From assembly GCA_964406105.1 (NCBI GenBank), contig CAYOQK010000051.1, positions 1-28,190 of the forward strand: DNA of 28,190 nucleotides, given 5' to 3'. This stretch comes from WGAB01 sp964406105. GTDB lineage: Bacteria; Hydrothermota; Hydrothermia; WGAB01. The position numbers were made by a program, and so were the translations under genes. This document shows positions 13,779 through 21,334 of the stretch, one piece after another (positions within the stretch are counted from its first letter, which is position 1; every line of letters starts with the position of its first letter). The notes below the pieces were generated by a model. The model was not told the origin of the DNA, did no database searches, and saw nothing but the letters and a program-made list of their open reading frames with translations.

Positions 13779-14741
13779 TTAGGTCCACTGAAGCATGCGT
13801 TCCAGGGCTTGACGGGCCCGTGCGGCGACCTCCTCAGGCACCCGCACCTCGTGGACCTCCTCCTGGAGAGAGCGGAGGACCTTTTCCAGCGTGATCTTCT
13901 TCATGTAGGGACACACGGCCTCGGCCTGGGCTGGTAGGAACTCCTTGTCCGGATTCTCCTGGTTTAGGCGATACAGCAGGCCCACTTCGGTGGCCACCAC
14001 GAACTCGTGGGCCTGGGATTCACGGGCACGACGGAGCATGCCCCCGGTGGAAAGGATATGCACCCGATCGGTTCCAAAGGCCCCCTCCTGGGCAAAGTAC
14101 AGGCAGGAGGAAGAACACCCGCATTCGGGATGGATTAGGAATTCAGCCTCGGGCCGTTGTTCCAGGAGTTCTCGGATCTCTTCGGGCCGGATTTGGGCGT
14201 GGACGTGGCATTCCCCGGGCCAAAGGTGAAGTCTTCGGCCGGTGACCGAAGCCACATAGGCCCCCAAGTACATGTCCGGCAGGAACAGGATCTCACGGTC
14301 CTCGGGGATGTGTTCCACCACTTGAACCGCATTGGAAGAGGTACAGCAGTAATCGCTTTCGGCCTTGACTTCGGCCGTGGTGTTCACATAGGCCACCACC
14401 ACTGCCTGGGGGTGCTGTCGTTTCCACGCTCGGAGGTCTTCGGCGGTAATGGACTCTGCCAGGGAGCACCCGGCTTCCAGGTCCGGCAGCAGGACCCGTT
14501 TCTCAGGTGCCAAGATCGCTGCGGTCTCGGCCATGAAGTGCACTCCGCAGAACACGATCAAGGGGGCGTCGGCGTCCCGGGCTCGGGCTGCCAGGGCCAA
14601 GGAGTCTCCCACAAAATCCGCCACCTGTTGCACCTCGGGCAACTGGTAGTTGTGGGCCAGAATCAGGGCCTGTTTTTCCTGCTTTAAGCGAAGGATCTCC
14701 TCTTGGAGTTCGGGGACCCTTTCTTGGGGTGTTCCTGCCAT
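13779..14741 (-). CDS. nadA: Quinolinate synthase
   Basis: The enzyme (320 aa) condenses iminoaspartate with dihydroxyacetone phosphate to quinolinate, the precursor of the NAD ring, in the cytoplasm. It is a [4Fe-4S] protein. The three cluster ligands align with those of E. coli NadA as Cys92 (LEAGCSLAE), Cys178 (WPGECHVHA) and Cys277 (AVCPYMKKIT). Other conserved elements are LILAHNYQLPEVQQVADFVG, CGVHFMAETAAIL (65-77), YVNTTAEVKAESD, CTSSNAV, LPDMYLGAYV, HPECGCSS and STGGML. Length is typical. The start has AGGAGG about ten bases upstream. It is transcribed divergently from the BamD-like gene, and a palindrome overlaps its likely -10. No nadB or nadC lies beside it, but the final amidation genes are 10 kb to the right. 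Confidence 0.97.
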   Translation of the reverse strand: MAGTPQERVPELQEEILRLKQEKQALILAHNYQLPEVQQVADFVGDSLALAARARDADAPLIVFCGVHFMAETAAILAPEKRVLLPDLEAGCSLAESITAEDLRAWKRQHPQAVVVAYVNTTAEVKAESDYCCTSSNAVQVVEHIPEDREILFLPDMYLGAYVASVTGRRLHLWPGECHVHAQIRPEEIRELLEQRPEAEFLIHPECGCSSSCLYFAQEGAFGTDRVHILSTGGMLRRARESQAHEFVVATEVGLLYRLNQENPDKEFLPAQAEAVCPYMKKITLEKVLRSLQEEVHEVRVPEEVAARARQALERMLQWT

Positions 14742-14771
14742 GCGAAACCTCCTGGAAAAGTCTGCTCAAGT

Positions 14772-14806
14772 CGGTTAAGTTTACCGGATATGTTCCACCC
14801 TCGCCA
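14772..14806 (-). promoter_or_regulatory. Possible nadA promoter with overlapping operator-like palindrome
   Basis: On the - strand a weak -35 TGGCGA (14801-14806) and a -10 TAAACT (14778-14783) are 17 bp apart. The 15-bp imperfect palindrome CGGTTAAGTTTACCG (14772-14786, six of seven arm positions paired) covers the -10. A repressor binding here would control NAD synthesis; its identity is unknown. Confidence 0.4.
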
Positions 14807-14824
14807 CTGCGGGCTCCGGCCGCA

Positions 14825-14853
14825 TTGCAGGGGTGCCGGGGAATCCTTAACAT
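14825..14853 (+). promoter_or_regulatory. Promoter of the BamD-like/OmpA/dipeptidase operon (leaderless)
   Basis: The -35 box TTGCAG (14825-14830) and the -10 box TAACAT (14848-14853) are 17 bp apart. The predicted transcription start coincides with the ATG at 14861. No Shine-Dalgarno sequence precedes that ATG. Confidence 0.6.
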
Positions 14854-14860
14854 TAACCGG

Positions 14861-15676
14861 ATGAGAACCTCTCTTCGGTGGAAATCGTTTTCTGTAGCAG
14901 GGATTCTTCTCTCGCTGCTCTTCTTGGCCCCGGTGGGTTGCCGTTGGCAGCGTTCAGGGTCTGCGGCTTTGGAGTCTTCACCCAAGGCCCTATTGAACCG
15001 CGCCCACACTCTGTTTGAACAGGGCCACTATCAGGAGGCCGCGGAGATCTATAAGGGGTTTGTGTTCCGTTACCCCACGGACCCCCGGGTGGACGAGGCC
15101 CAGTTTTTCCTGGCAGAATGCTACTTTCGGCAAAGGGACTACGATCAAGCCATTGCGGAGTACAGTTTCCTGCTGGACAACTTCCCGCAGAGTCGGTATC
15201 GCCAGCGGGCGGAGCTCCGGATGGCCGAGGCCTATCTGCGGAAGGCTCCACCGCCTGAGTTAGACCAAACGGACACCGAAACCGCCCTTCGTCAGCTCCG
15301 GCGGTTCATCGCCCGATATCCCCACTCGCCCTTGGCCGACACGGCGCGTCAGTTGTTAAGCCAGGCCAAGGAGAAGTTGGCCGAGAAGATGCTCATTGCC
15401 ATCCGAACCTATCGCAATCTGGAGGCTTGGGACTCGGAGCGTTTGTACATCCGGCTTTTGGAACGGGAGTATCCCCAGACCACGGCGCGGTGGTGGGCGC
15501 GGTACTATCTGGCCGAGTACTACATCTACCAGGGCCAGGCCGACAGTGCCTACACGGTGATCCACGACATCGTGGCTCGGGAGAAGGATCTTCCTCGTTC
15601 CCTGGTACGGAAAACCAAGGAGCTGGGGCTAAAGCACGGGCTTTGGCCCTTCCGTCGGTCCCAGCCTTCCTCCTAA
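14861..15676 (+). CDS. BamD-like TPR lipoprotein (outer-membrane assembly type)
   Basis: The product (271 aa) starts with a basic n-region and a hydrophobic stretch (SVAGILLSLLFLAPVGC) ending at Cys27, a plausible but non-ideal lipobox (Pro at -3). Tetratricopeptide-like helical repeats follow. ALLNRAHTLFEQGHYQEAAEIYKGFVFRYP, EAQFFLAECYFRQRDYDQAIAEYSFLLDNFP and ALRQLRRFIARYPHSPLADTA show the spacing seen in BamD/YfiO and in Tol-Pal-associated YbgF proteins. In E. coli BamD is the essential lipoprotein of the beta-barrel assembly machine. Upstream in-frame codons exist, but ATG 14861 fits the signal peptide. It has no ribosome-binding site, in keeping with a leaderless mRNA. The OmpA-family gene follows after 25 bases. 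The family is secure; true BamD orthology is not proven. Confidence 0.85.
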   Translation: MRTSLRWKSFSVAGILLSLLFLAPVGCRWQRSGSAALESSPKALLNRAHTLFEQGHYQEAAEIYKGFVFRYPTDPRVDEAQFFLAECYFRQRDYDQAIAEYSFLLDNFPQSRYRQRAELRMAEAYLRKAPPPELDQTDTETALRQLRRFIARYPHSPLADTARQLLSQAKEKLAEKMLIAIRTYRNLEAWDSERLYIRLLEREYPQTTARWWARYYLAEYYIYQGQADSAYTVIHDIVAREKDLPRSLVRKTKELGLKHGLWPFRRSQPSS

Positions 15677-15701
15677 AGCCGAAAACGAGAGGAGGCCGTT
15701 T

Positions 15702-17576
15702 ATGCACGGGCTTTGGGTTCTGGCGTTCCTGCTGGCCTCTCCGGGCCAGTGGCCCCTTCGGGGGTTGCACCACATTTACACCGCTTCCACCGAAGGTCCC
15801 CAGGTGCTCACGGTCAACATCCTGGGGCTCAATCTCTTCCTCCGCAGTCAGCCGGTGAGCGGCTTGAAGCAGGGCCAGCCGGCTACGGGCACCGATTACC
15901 TGTTTGCCGCTGACCTTCGGATGGGGCTGGGGTACTCCTGGAACCCCTACCTGGAACAGGCCATCGGCTTGACCTTTTCTGGCGATGCTGTGTACACCGA
16001 CGACAACGTGTACCAATGGATCACGCCCGACGGCGACACCCTCAACAACCACAACGTCAACAAGGTGTCCTATGGTTTCGGCGACCTGTTCTTGACGGCC
16101 AAACTCTCCCTACCCTATCGGAACCTGCTGTATGCGGCCTTGATGCCGGAGATCTGGGTGCCCTTGGGGCCCCGAACCTTCCGGGATACCAGCAACCTGG
16201 ACCGCAAAACGTATCCGTGGGTGTACCAAGGAGGGTACTATCGGCGATTCGCCTCGGATCATGTAACCCCAGGCCTTCGCTTCTTGCTGAGTTTGCAGCC
16301 CAATGAGATCCTGGGCCTCCATCTGAACTTCGGGTATCGGGGAAGCCGCCTGGGCGACCACACTGCCCTGCTCCTCTACGGTGCAGGCCTGGAATTTGAC
16401 TTTGGCCAGATTTCCCTGTTCCTGGAGGACTACACCGAGCGGTTCACCAACGAAGACGCCCGATCCCGCTACGGGGATGGTTACGGCGTGGCCTCCTTTG
16501 GCCTCCGAAGCGGGGATTACCCCTCGGGCCAGTTCCAACTCTATGGCTTTTTGGTACACCAGCACACAGAGCTGCCAGAGACTACGGCCTCCCTGTGGCC
16601 CACCTTCAAGCCAGACTTTGGGGTGGGAATGCAGTTTGTGTTCGGGCACTCCTTCTACAAGGCTCCACCCAAGGAGATGCCCGTAAAACCCGTGGAGATC
16701 CCGGTGGGCGCCCTGGCTGGGGTGGTCACCGATGCCTCCACCCTGGAACCGCTGGCCGCCCGGGTGGAACTGTTGCGTACTGGCCAGAGTTTGGAAACCT
16801 TTGCCGACTCCCTCAGCGGGCAGTACCGTTTTGACTCCGTGCCCGCAGGTCTTTACACGCTTCGGGCCTCCAAGGAGGGCTATGAGCCCGTGGTGCTCTC
16901 CGTGGTGATCAAGGGCAACGAGGAAATCGTCCGGGACCTCGCTCTGACACCCAAGCGTGAAGAGGCACCGGCCACCGGTGTCATCACCGGTCGGGTGTTT
17001 GACCAGAAAACCGAAGCACCGGTGTATGCCAAGATCACCTTTGTGGGCACCGAGATCGCCCCGGTGTACACCGATTCAGCCACTGGCGTGTTCCGGGTGG
17101 AGGTCCCTGTTGGCACCTATGCCCTCAAGGTGGAAGCTCCGGGGTACATTCCCACGGGTCGGCCCGTGGTGGTGAAGGCTGAGGAGCCCGTGATCCTGGA
17201 CATCCCCCTGTTGAAAAAGGGAACGCACTTGGTGTTCCAGAACATCTACTTTGCCCCAGGCAGTGCGGAGCTGGATCCCTCTTCGTACCCGGTGCTGGAT
17301 GAGATCGTAAAACTCCTCAAAGAGCATCCCACCATGATCGTGGAGATCCAAGGCCACACCGACAACACGGGCAGCCTGGCCTTCAACATGAAACTCTCCC
17401 AGAAACGGGCTGAGGCGGTTAAGCGGTACCTGGTGGAACATGGCATTGAGGAAGACCGACTGATCGCCAAAGGGTACGGGCCCAAGAAGCCCATTGCTCC
17501 CAACGACACCCCGGAGAACCGGGCAAAGAACCGACGTGTGGAACTCGTGGTCCTGGGCGAGAAGATCCAGCCGTGA
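15702..17576 (+). CDS. OmpA-family outer-membrane protein with two carboxypeptidase-regulatory-like domains
   Basis: The product (624 aa) has a short signal peptide and an N-terminal aromatic, strand-rich barrel (about 25-330) with features such as YGFGDLFLTAKLSLPYRN. Two Ig-like carboxypeptidase regulatory domains follow: about 342-418 (GVVTDASTLEPLAARVEL, SLSGQYRFDSVPAGLYTLRA) and about 428-503 (GRVFDQKTEAPVYAKI, VPVGTYALKVEAPGY). The C-terminal OmpA domain (about 508-620) binds peptidoglycan. HTDNTGS gives Asp554, and Arg569 lies exactly 15 residues later, matching the Asp/Arg pair that holds diaminopimelate in OmpA. NRAKNRRVELVV closes the domain. GAGGAGG precedes ATG 15702. It would anchor the outer membrane to the cell wall. 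The stop overlaps the dipeptidase start as GTGA. Confidence 0.92.
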   Translation: MHGLWVLAFLLASPGQWPLRGLHHIYTASTEGPQVLTVNILGLNLFLRSQPVSGLKQGQPATGTDYLFAADLRMGLGYSWNPYLEQAIGLTFSGDAVYTDDNVYQWITPDGDTLNNHNVNKVSYGFGDLFLTAKLSLPYRNLLYAALMPEIWVPLGPRTFRDTSNLDRKTYPWVYQGGYYRRFASDHVTPGLRFLLSLQPNEILGLHLNFGYRGSRLGDHTALLLYGAGLEFDFGQISLFLEDYTERFTNEDARSRYGDGYGVASFGLRSGDYPSGQFQLYGFLVHQHTELPETTASLWPTFKPDFGVGMQFVFGHSFYKAPPKEMPVKPVEIPVGALAGVVTDASTLEPLAARVELLRTGQSLETFADSLSGQYRFDSVPAGLYTLRASKEGYEPVVLSVVIKGNEEIVRDLALTPKREEAPATGVITGRVFDQKTEAPVYAKITFVGTEIAPVYTDSATGVFRVEVPVGTYALKVEAPGYIPTGRPVVVKAEEPVILDIPLLKKGTHLVFQNIYFAPGSAELDPSSYPVLDEIVKLLKEHPTMIVEIQGHTDNTGSLAFNMKLSQKRAEAVKRYLVEHGIEEDRLIAKGYGPKKPIAPNDTPENRAKNRRVELVVLGEKIQP

Positions 17577-18544
17577 TCCCGGTTTTTGACCTGCACCAGG
17601 ACCTGATCTCGGCGCTCCGGGTGTTCCCAGTATCCGCGTGGTCGGGCACGTCCCCGGCGCTGGGTCACGGCAATCTGGAACGACTGAAGCGCAGCGGCTA
17701 CAAGTTGATTGTGCAGGCGGTGTTCCCTCTGCACCGCCACTGGGGTGCGTATTTGACGGAAAACCCGGTGCTTCACGCCCTACGGATGGTGGAACGGCTA
17801 CACGAACTGGCCGAAGAGCACGCCGAGCACCTCATGCTGGTGAAAACGCGGGAGGACCTGGAAACCCTTTTGCAAGGCGACCGTTTGGGGTTCCTCATCG
17901 GCTACGAAGGCATGTACGGATTGGAGGACCGGTGGGTGCTCAAGGCCTTGTACCGCTGTGGCGTGCGGGTTTTGGGACTCACATGGAACGTTTCCAACCT
18001 GGTGGCCACCGGTGCCTGGGACGAACACGACCGAGGGCTTTCGGACTTGGGGCGGAAACTGGTGCTTTTGGCCGATGAACTGGGGTTTATCCTGGACCTC
18101 GCCCACGCCTCTCCCCGCACCTATCAAGAGGTACTGGCCCTGCCCCTTCAACGGCCTCCCATCGTGTCGCACACTGGGGTTTTGCCCGGAACCCCTCGCA
18201 CCCGCCGCAACATCTCCATAGAGCAGGCGCGGCACGTGGCCCAGCGGGGCGGCCTGGTGGGCTTGGCGCTGGCCAAACTGTTCTTTGAGGACCCAAAGGC
18301 CACCCTAGACACGGTGACCGAGCGGATAGAACGGCTCTGGCGGGAGATCCCAGAACACCTGGCCCTGGGCACCGATTTCTTTGGGTTCGGGGCCTCTGAG
18401 ACCATAGAGGGGCTGGAAACCGTGGAGGGGATCCGCCGTCTGGAGCAACGACTCCGACAGCGAGGGCTGCCGGAGGCTGCCTTGGAGGCGGTCTTCTTCG
18501 GAAACGCCCTTAGGTACCTTCGGGCCCACTTGCCGGCGGTGTAG
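17573..18544 (+). CDS. Membrane dipeptidase family (M19) zinc peptidase
   Basis: This 323-aa member of the renal dipeptidase family hydrolyses dipeptides, often including D-amino acids, with a binuclear zinc centre in a TIM barrel. The metal-binding residues are in place: His8 and Asp10 in DLHQDL, the bridging Glu112 in IGYEGMYG, His178 in LDLAHAS and His200 in IVSHTG. LALGTDFFGFG near the C-terminus corresponds to the family GSDFDG substrate-binding loop. No signal peptide is evident, so a cytoplasmic role is likely. It starts at GTG 17573, overlapping the OmpA-family stop, so translation is coupled. Location after an OmpA-type wall-binding protein suggests peptidoglycan dipeptide recycling, which is inference. 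The last 35 bases overlap the 3' end of pilT on the other strand. Confidence 0.93.
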   Translation: MIPVFDLHQDLISALRVFPVSAWSGTSPALGHGNLERLKRSGYKLIVQAVFPLHRHWGAYLTENPVLHALRMVERLHELAEEHAEHLMLVKTREDLETLLQGDRLGFLIGYEGMYGLEDRWVLKALYRCGVRVLGLTWNVSNLVATGAWDEHDRGLSDLGRKLVLLADELGFILDLAHASPRTYQEVLALPLQRPPIVSHTGVLPGTPRTRRNISIEQARHVAQRGGLVGLALAKLFFEDPKATLDTVTERIERLWREIPEHLALGTDFFGFGASETIEGLETVEGIRRLEQRLRQRGLPEAALEAVFFGNALRYLRAHLPAV

Positions 18545-19706
18545 GCGAAGGCTGGGCAGAGTTCTGGGCCCGTTCTCGGCGTTTGGCCTCTTCGGCCAAA
18601 GCGTCAAAGTAGCCCCACATGCCTCCGTCTACTCCGCGGGAGATCCCCTGCATCCGCATGGCCAACACTTCAGGCTGATTGGCGTGCTCCAGGGCGGTTT
18701 CCTGGGTAATCAGTCCCCGCCGCCACAGGTAGTAAAGCGACTGATCAAAGGTCTGCATGCCGTAAGGCACCACGCCTTCGGCAATGGCCTGGGGAATCTC
18801 CAGGGTCTTTTCCGGATCCCGGATCAGTTCCCGGATCCGGGCTGTGACCACCATGATCTCCACCGCCGGCACCAAACCCCGACCATCGGCTCGGGGCACA
18901 AGCCGTTGGGAGATCACCGCCTTCAGCACCGAGGCCAACTGCACCCGGACCTGGTCCTGTTGGACCGCGGGGAACACACTGATGATCCGGTTTAAGGTTT
19001 CCTTGGCGTCCATGGTGTGCAGGGTGGAAAACACCAGGTGGCCGGTTTCGGCAGCGATGAGGGCGGTGGCGATGGTCTCCAGGTCTCGCATCTCCCCCAC
19101 CATGATCACGTTGGGGTCTTGACGTAGTGCTTCCTTCAAGCCCGAAAGGAACGACAGTGTGTCTTCGCCGACCTCGCGTTGCGAGATCAAGGCCTTGTCT
19201 TCGGTGAGCACATACTCAATGGGATCCTCAATGGTGATGATGGTGACGGCCTTGTGGTGGTTGATGTAGTCCAACATGGCGGCCAGGGTGGTGGATTTCC
19301 CGGTGCCCGCCACGCCGGTGACCAGGATGAGCCCCCGATCCTCCAGGGCCAAACGGTTCAACTGCGGAGGAAGGTTCAGCTCTTCCACAGATCGCACCCT
19401 GGGAGAGATCAGCCGGATGGCCATGGCCAGGGTGCCCATCTGGTAGTATGCATTCACCCGATAGCGGCCGAAATCCTCAATGGCCACAGAAAAATCGGCC
19501 ACCCGTTCCCGCCTCAATCGGTCCTTATGCCGGGCCCGGGCGATGGTATCAAAGGCGGTCATCAACTGCTTTTGGGTGAGGGGAGGATGGCCTTCCAAGG
19601 GCTGGAGTTGACCGCTGAGACGAAGATACGGGGGTTTTCCGACCTTGAGATGGATATCCGAGGCACCCCGGCGTGCTGCCTCCTTGAAGAGTTCAATGAT
19701 GTCCAT
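18510..19706 (-). CDS. pilT: Type IV pilus retraction ATPase PilT
   Basis: The product (398 aa) is a cytoplasmic hexameric motor of the PilT/GspE family that powers pilus disassembly and twitching. The N-terminal domain contains GASDIHLKVGKPPYLRLSG. Walker A is GVAGTGKSTT (131-140; the usual form is GPTGSGKST, so Pro and Ser are replaced). The Asp box is TIITIEDPIEY (156-165), Walker B QDPNVIMVGEMRD (196-208) and the His box TGHLVFSTLHTMDA (221-234). The C-terminus MQTFDQSL and AMRMQGISR favours PilT or PilU over PilB. The last 23 residues are a Pro/Ser tail encoded over the dipeptidase gene. There is no Shine-Dalgarno site, and the promoter places the start one or two bases from the ATG. No other pilus gene is adjacent. 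Confidence 0.95.
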   Translation of the reverse strand: MDIIELFKEAARRGASDIHLKVGKPPYLRLSGQLQPLEGHPPLTQKQLMTAFDTIARARHKDRLRRERVADFSVAIEDFGRYRVNAYYQMGTLAMAIRLISPRVRSVEELNLPPQLNRLALEDRGLILVTGVAGTGKSTTLAAMLDYINHHKAVTIITIEDPIEYVLTEDKALISQREVGEDTLSFLSGLKEALRQDPNVIMVGEMRDLETIATALIAAETGHLVFSTLHTMDAKETLNRIISVFPAVQQDQVRVQLASVLKAVISQRLVPRADGRGLVPAVEIMVVTARIRELIRDPEKTLEIPQAIAEGVVPYGMQTFDQSLYYLWRRGLITQETALEHANQPEVLAMRMQGISRGVDGGMWGYFDALAEEAKRRERAQNSAQPSPTPPASGPEGT

Positions 19707-19714
19707 CGTGTCAA

Positions 19715-19743
19715 AGGATACGCCACCCCTCTGCAGGGCTCAA
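19715..19743 (-). promoter_or_regulatory. Promoter of pilT (leaderless)
   Basis: On the - strand the -35 box TTGAGC (19738-19743) and the -10 box TATCCT (19715-19720) are 17 bp apart. The predicted start, about 19708, is two bases from the ATG at 19706, so the mRNA would be leaderless. Confidence 0.6.
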
Positions 19744-19752
19744 CGTGGGCCA

Positions 19753-19781
19753 TTGCGGGGCGAAAGGGGGCGGTTTATGAT
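19753..19781 (+). promoter_or_regulatory. Promoter of tRNA-Arg
   Basis: The -35 box TTGCGG (19753-19758) and the -10 box TATGAT (19776-19781) are 17 bp apart. Transcription would begin near 19788, about ten bases before the mature tRNA 5' end. Its -35 is nine bases from the divergent pilT -35. Confidence 0.75.
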
Positions 19782-19797
19782 TGTGTAGGCTCTCTAT

Positions 19798-19871
19798 GCC
19801 CCCGTAGCTCAAGTGGATAGAGCATCGGATTTCTAATCCGAGGGTTGCAGGTTCGAGTCCTGCCGGGGGCG
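19798..19871 (+). tRNA. tRNA-Arg (anticodon TCT)
   Basis: A complete cloverleaf can be drawn. The acceptor stem is GCCCCCG/CGGGGGC (19798-19804 with 19864-19870), with discriminator G19871. The D stem is GCTC/GAGC. The anticodon stem TCGGA/TCCGA encloses the loop TTTCTAA with anticodon TCT at 19832-19834, reading AGA/AGG. The T stem is GCAGG/CCTGC with loop TTCGAGT, and the variable loop is five bases. The 3' CCA is not encoded and must be added by tRNA nucleotidyltransferase. No intron or frame disturbance is seen. It stands alone between pilT and accC. Confidence 0.97.
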
Positions 19872-19990
19872 TCTTCCCTTTCACGCTGCGGTGGGGACGC
19901 AAAGGGGATTCCGACGCAGGTGTTGAAGTTGCCCTGAAGAGGCTTCAGCAAAGGGGGGTTTGGACCGTCCCGATCGGGCCGCAACGGAGC

Positions 19991-21328
19991 CTACAGCAGT
20001 TCCCGCTCTACAAAGCCCACATCCACCTTCCCCTCTTGGAAGGCCGGATGTGCTAACAGTTTGAGGTGAAACGGAATCGTGGTTTTCACTCCCTCAATGT
20101 AAAACTCTTCCAGTGCTCGGATCATGCGGCGGATGGCTTGGGGCCGGCTTTCATCGTGCACGATCACTTTGGCCAACAGGGAATCGTAAAAGGGAGGAAC
20201 GATGTACCCCTGGTAAATGTGGCTGTCCACTCGCACCCCAGGGCCACCGGGCAAATGGAGCTTTTCAATGCGGCCCGGTGTAGGAGCAAAGCGGTTCTCC
20301 GGATCCTCCGCATTGACCCGCACCTCAATGGCATGTCCCTGGAGTTGGATATCCTCCTGACGGAAGGGCAGGGGCTCACCGGCTGCCGCCAGGATCTGGG
20401 TGCGAACCAGGTCAATGCCTGTGACGAACTCGGTCACCGGGTGTTCCACTTGCAGCCGGGTGTTGAGTTCAATGAAGTAGAAGTCACCTTCTGGGGTTAC
20501 GAGGAACTCAAAGGTGCCCACCGAGGAGTACTTCAGGGCTCGGGCTCCGCGCACTGCGGCCTCCTGCATTCGTTCGCGGAGTTCGGGATCCACCGCCGGG
20601 GATTCCTCCAGGAGTTTCTGGTATCGGCGCTGTACAGAGCACTCGCGCTCGCCCAGAGCCACCACGTTGCCGTGGCGGTCGGCGGCCACTTGGATCTCCA
20701 CGTGTCGGGGGCGTTCCAGGTACTTCTCCATGTACAAGCCGGGGTCGCCGAAGGCACTTTGGGCCTCCAGGCGGGCGATGCTCATGGCCGGGGCCAGCTC
20801 CTCGGCCGAGCGGATGATGCGCATGCCGCGGCCACCGCCACCCATGCGGGCCTTCAGGATCACAGGGAATCCCCCTACCGACTCAATCCACTGCAGGGCC
20901 TGGGCGGGTGATTCGGTGGCTTCGTCGGTACCAGGGACCACGGGCACGCCCACCTCTCGCATCACCTTCTTTGCGGCCAACTTATCGCCGGCGAGTTCCA
21001 TGGTTTCGGGGTTGGGCCCAATGAACACGAAGCCGTGTTCCTCAACGATGCGGGCGAACTCTGGGCTTTCGGCCAGGAAGCCATAGCCGGGATGGATGGC
21101 ATCCACCCCGGTCACCTGGGCAGCGCTCAGGATTTGAGGGATATTGAGGTAGCTCTTCCGGGCATCGGGCGGGCCTACACACACCGCGTAGTCGGCCAGG
21201 GCAACGTGCAGGCTGTCGCGATCCGCCTCGGAGTAAATGGCCACCGATTCTATGCCCAACTCTTTAAGGGCGTAGATGATACGAACAGCGATCTCCCCGC
21301 GATTGGCCACCAGTACCCGTTGAAACAT
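19991..21328 (-). CDS. accC: Biotin carboxylase subunit of acetyl-CoA carboxylase
   Basis: The product (445 aa) carboxylates biotin on the carrier protein with ATP and bicarbonate, the first step of fatty acid synthesis. The ATP-grasp enzyme is complete: FQRVLVANRGEIAVRII at the N-terminus, DAIHPGYGFLAE (76-87), glycine-rich lid GGGGRGM (163-169), GERECSVQRRYQKLLEE (226-242) and the active-site strand FIELNTRLQVEHPVTE (285-300, with Leu for the usual Met). A conserved arginine lies in PGVRVDSH. It is the third gene of accD, ABC ATPase and accC, beginning six bases after the ATPase stop with only a weak ribosome-binding site, so it probably relies on coupling. The biotin carrier accB and the alpha subunit accA are not in this window. 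A pyruvate-carboxylase subunit is less likely, given accD upstream. Confidence 0.95.
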   Translation of the reverse strand: MFQRVLVANRGEIAVRIIYALKELGIESVAIYSEADRDSLHVALADYAVCVGPPDARKSYLNIPQILSAAQVTGVDAIHPGYGFLAESPEFARIVEEHGFVFIGPNPETMELAGDKLAAKKVMREVGVPVVPGTDEATESPAQALQWIESVGGFPVILKARMGGGGRGMRIIRSAEELAPAMSIARLEAQSAFGDPGLYMEKYLERPRHVEIQVAADRHGNVVALGERECSVQRRYQKLLEESPAVDPELRERMQEAAVRGARALKYSSVGTFEFLVTPEGDFYFIELNTRLQVEHPVTEFVTGIDLVRTQILAAAGEPLPFRQEDIQLQGHAIEVRVNAEDPENRFAPTPGRIEKLHLPGGPGVRVDSHIYQGYIVPPFYDSLLAKVIVHDESRPQAIRRMIRALEEFYIEGVKTTIPFHLKLLAHPAFQEGKVDVGFVERELL

Positions 21329-21334
21329 GGCGGA

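Noticed and set aside
19934..19947. CTGAAG/CTTCAG hairpin after accC as a terminator
   Set aside because: The stem is only six base pairs and no U-run follows on the - strand.
19775..19984. 69-codon frame on the - strand
   Set aside because: It reads across the tRNA-Arg gene in antisense and includes the familiar false peptide GRTRTCNP produced by tRNA T-loops.
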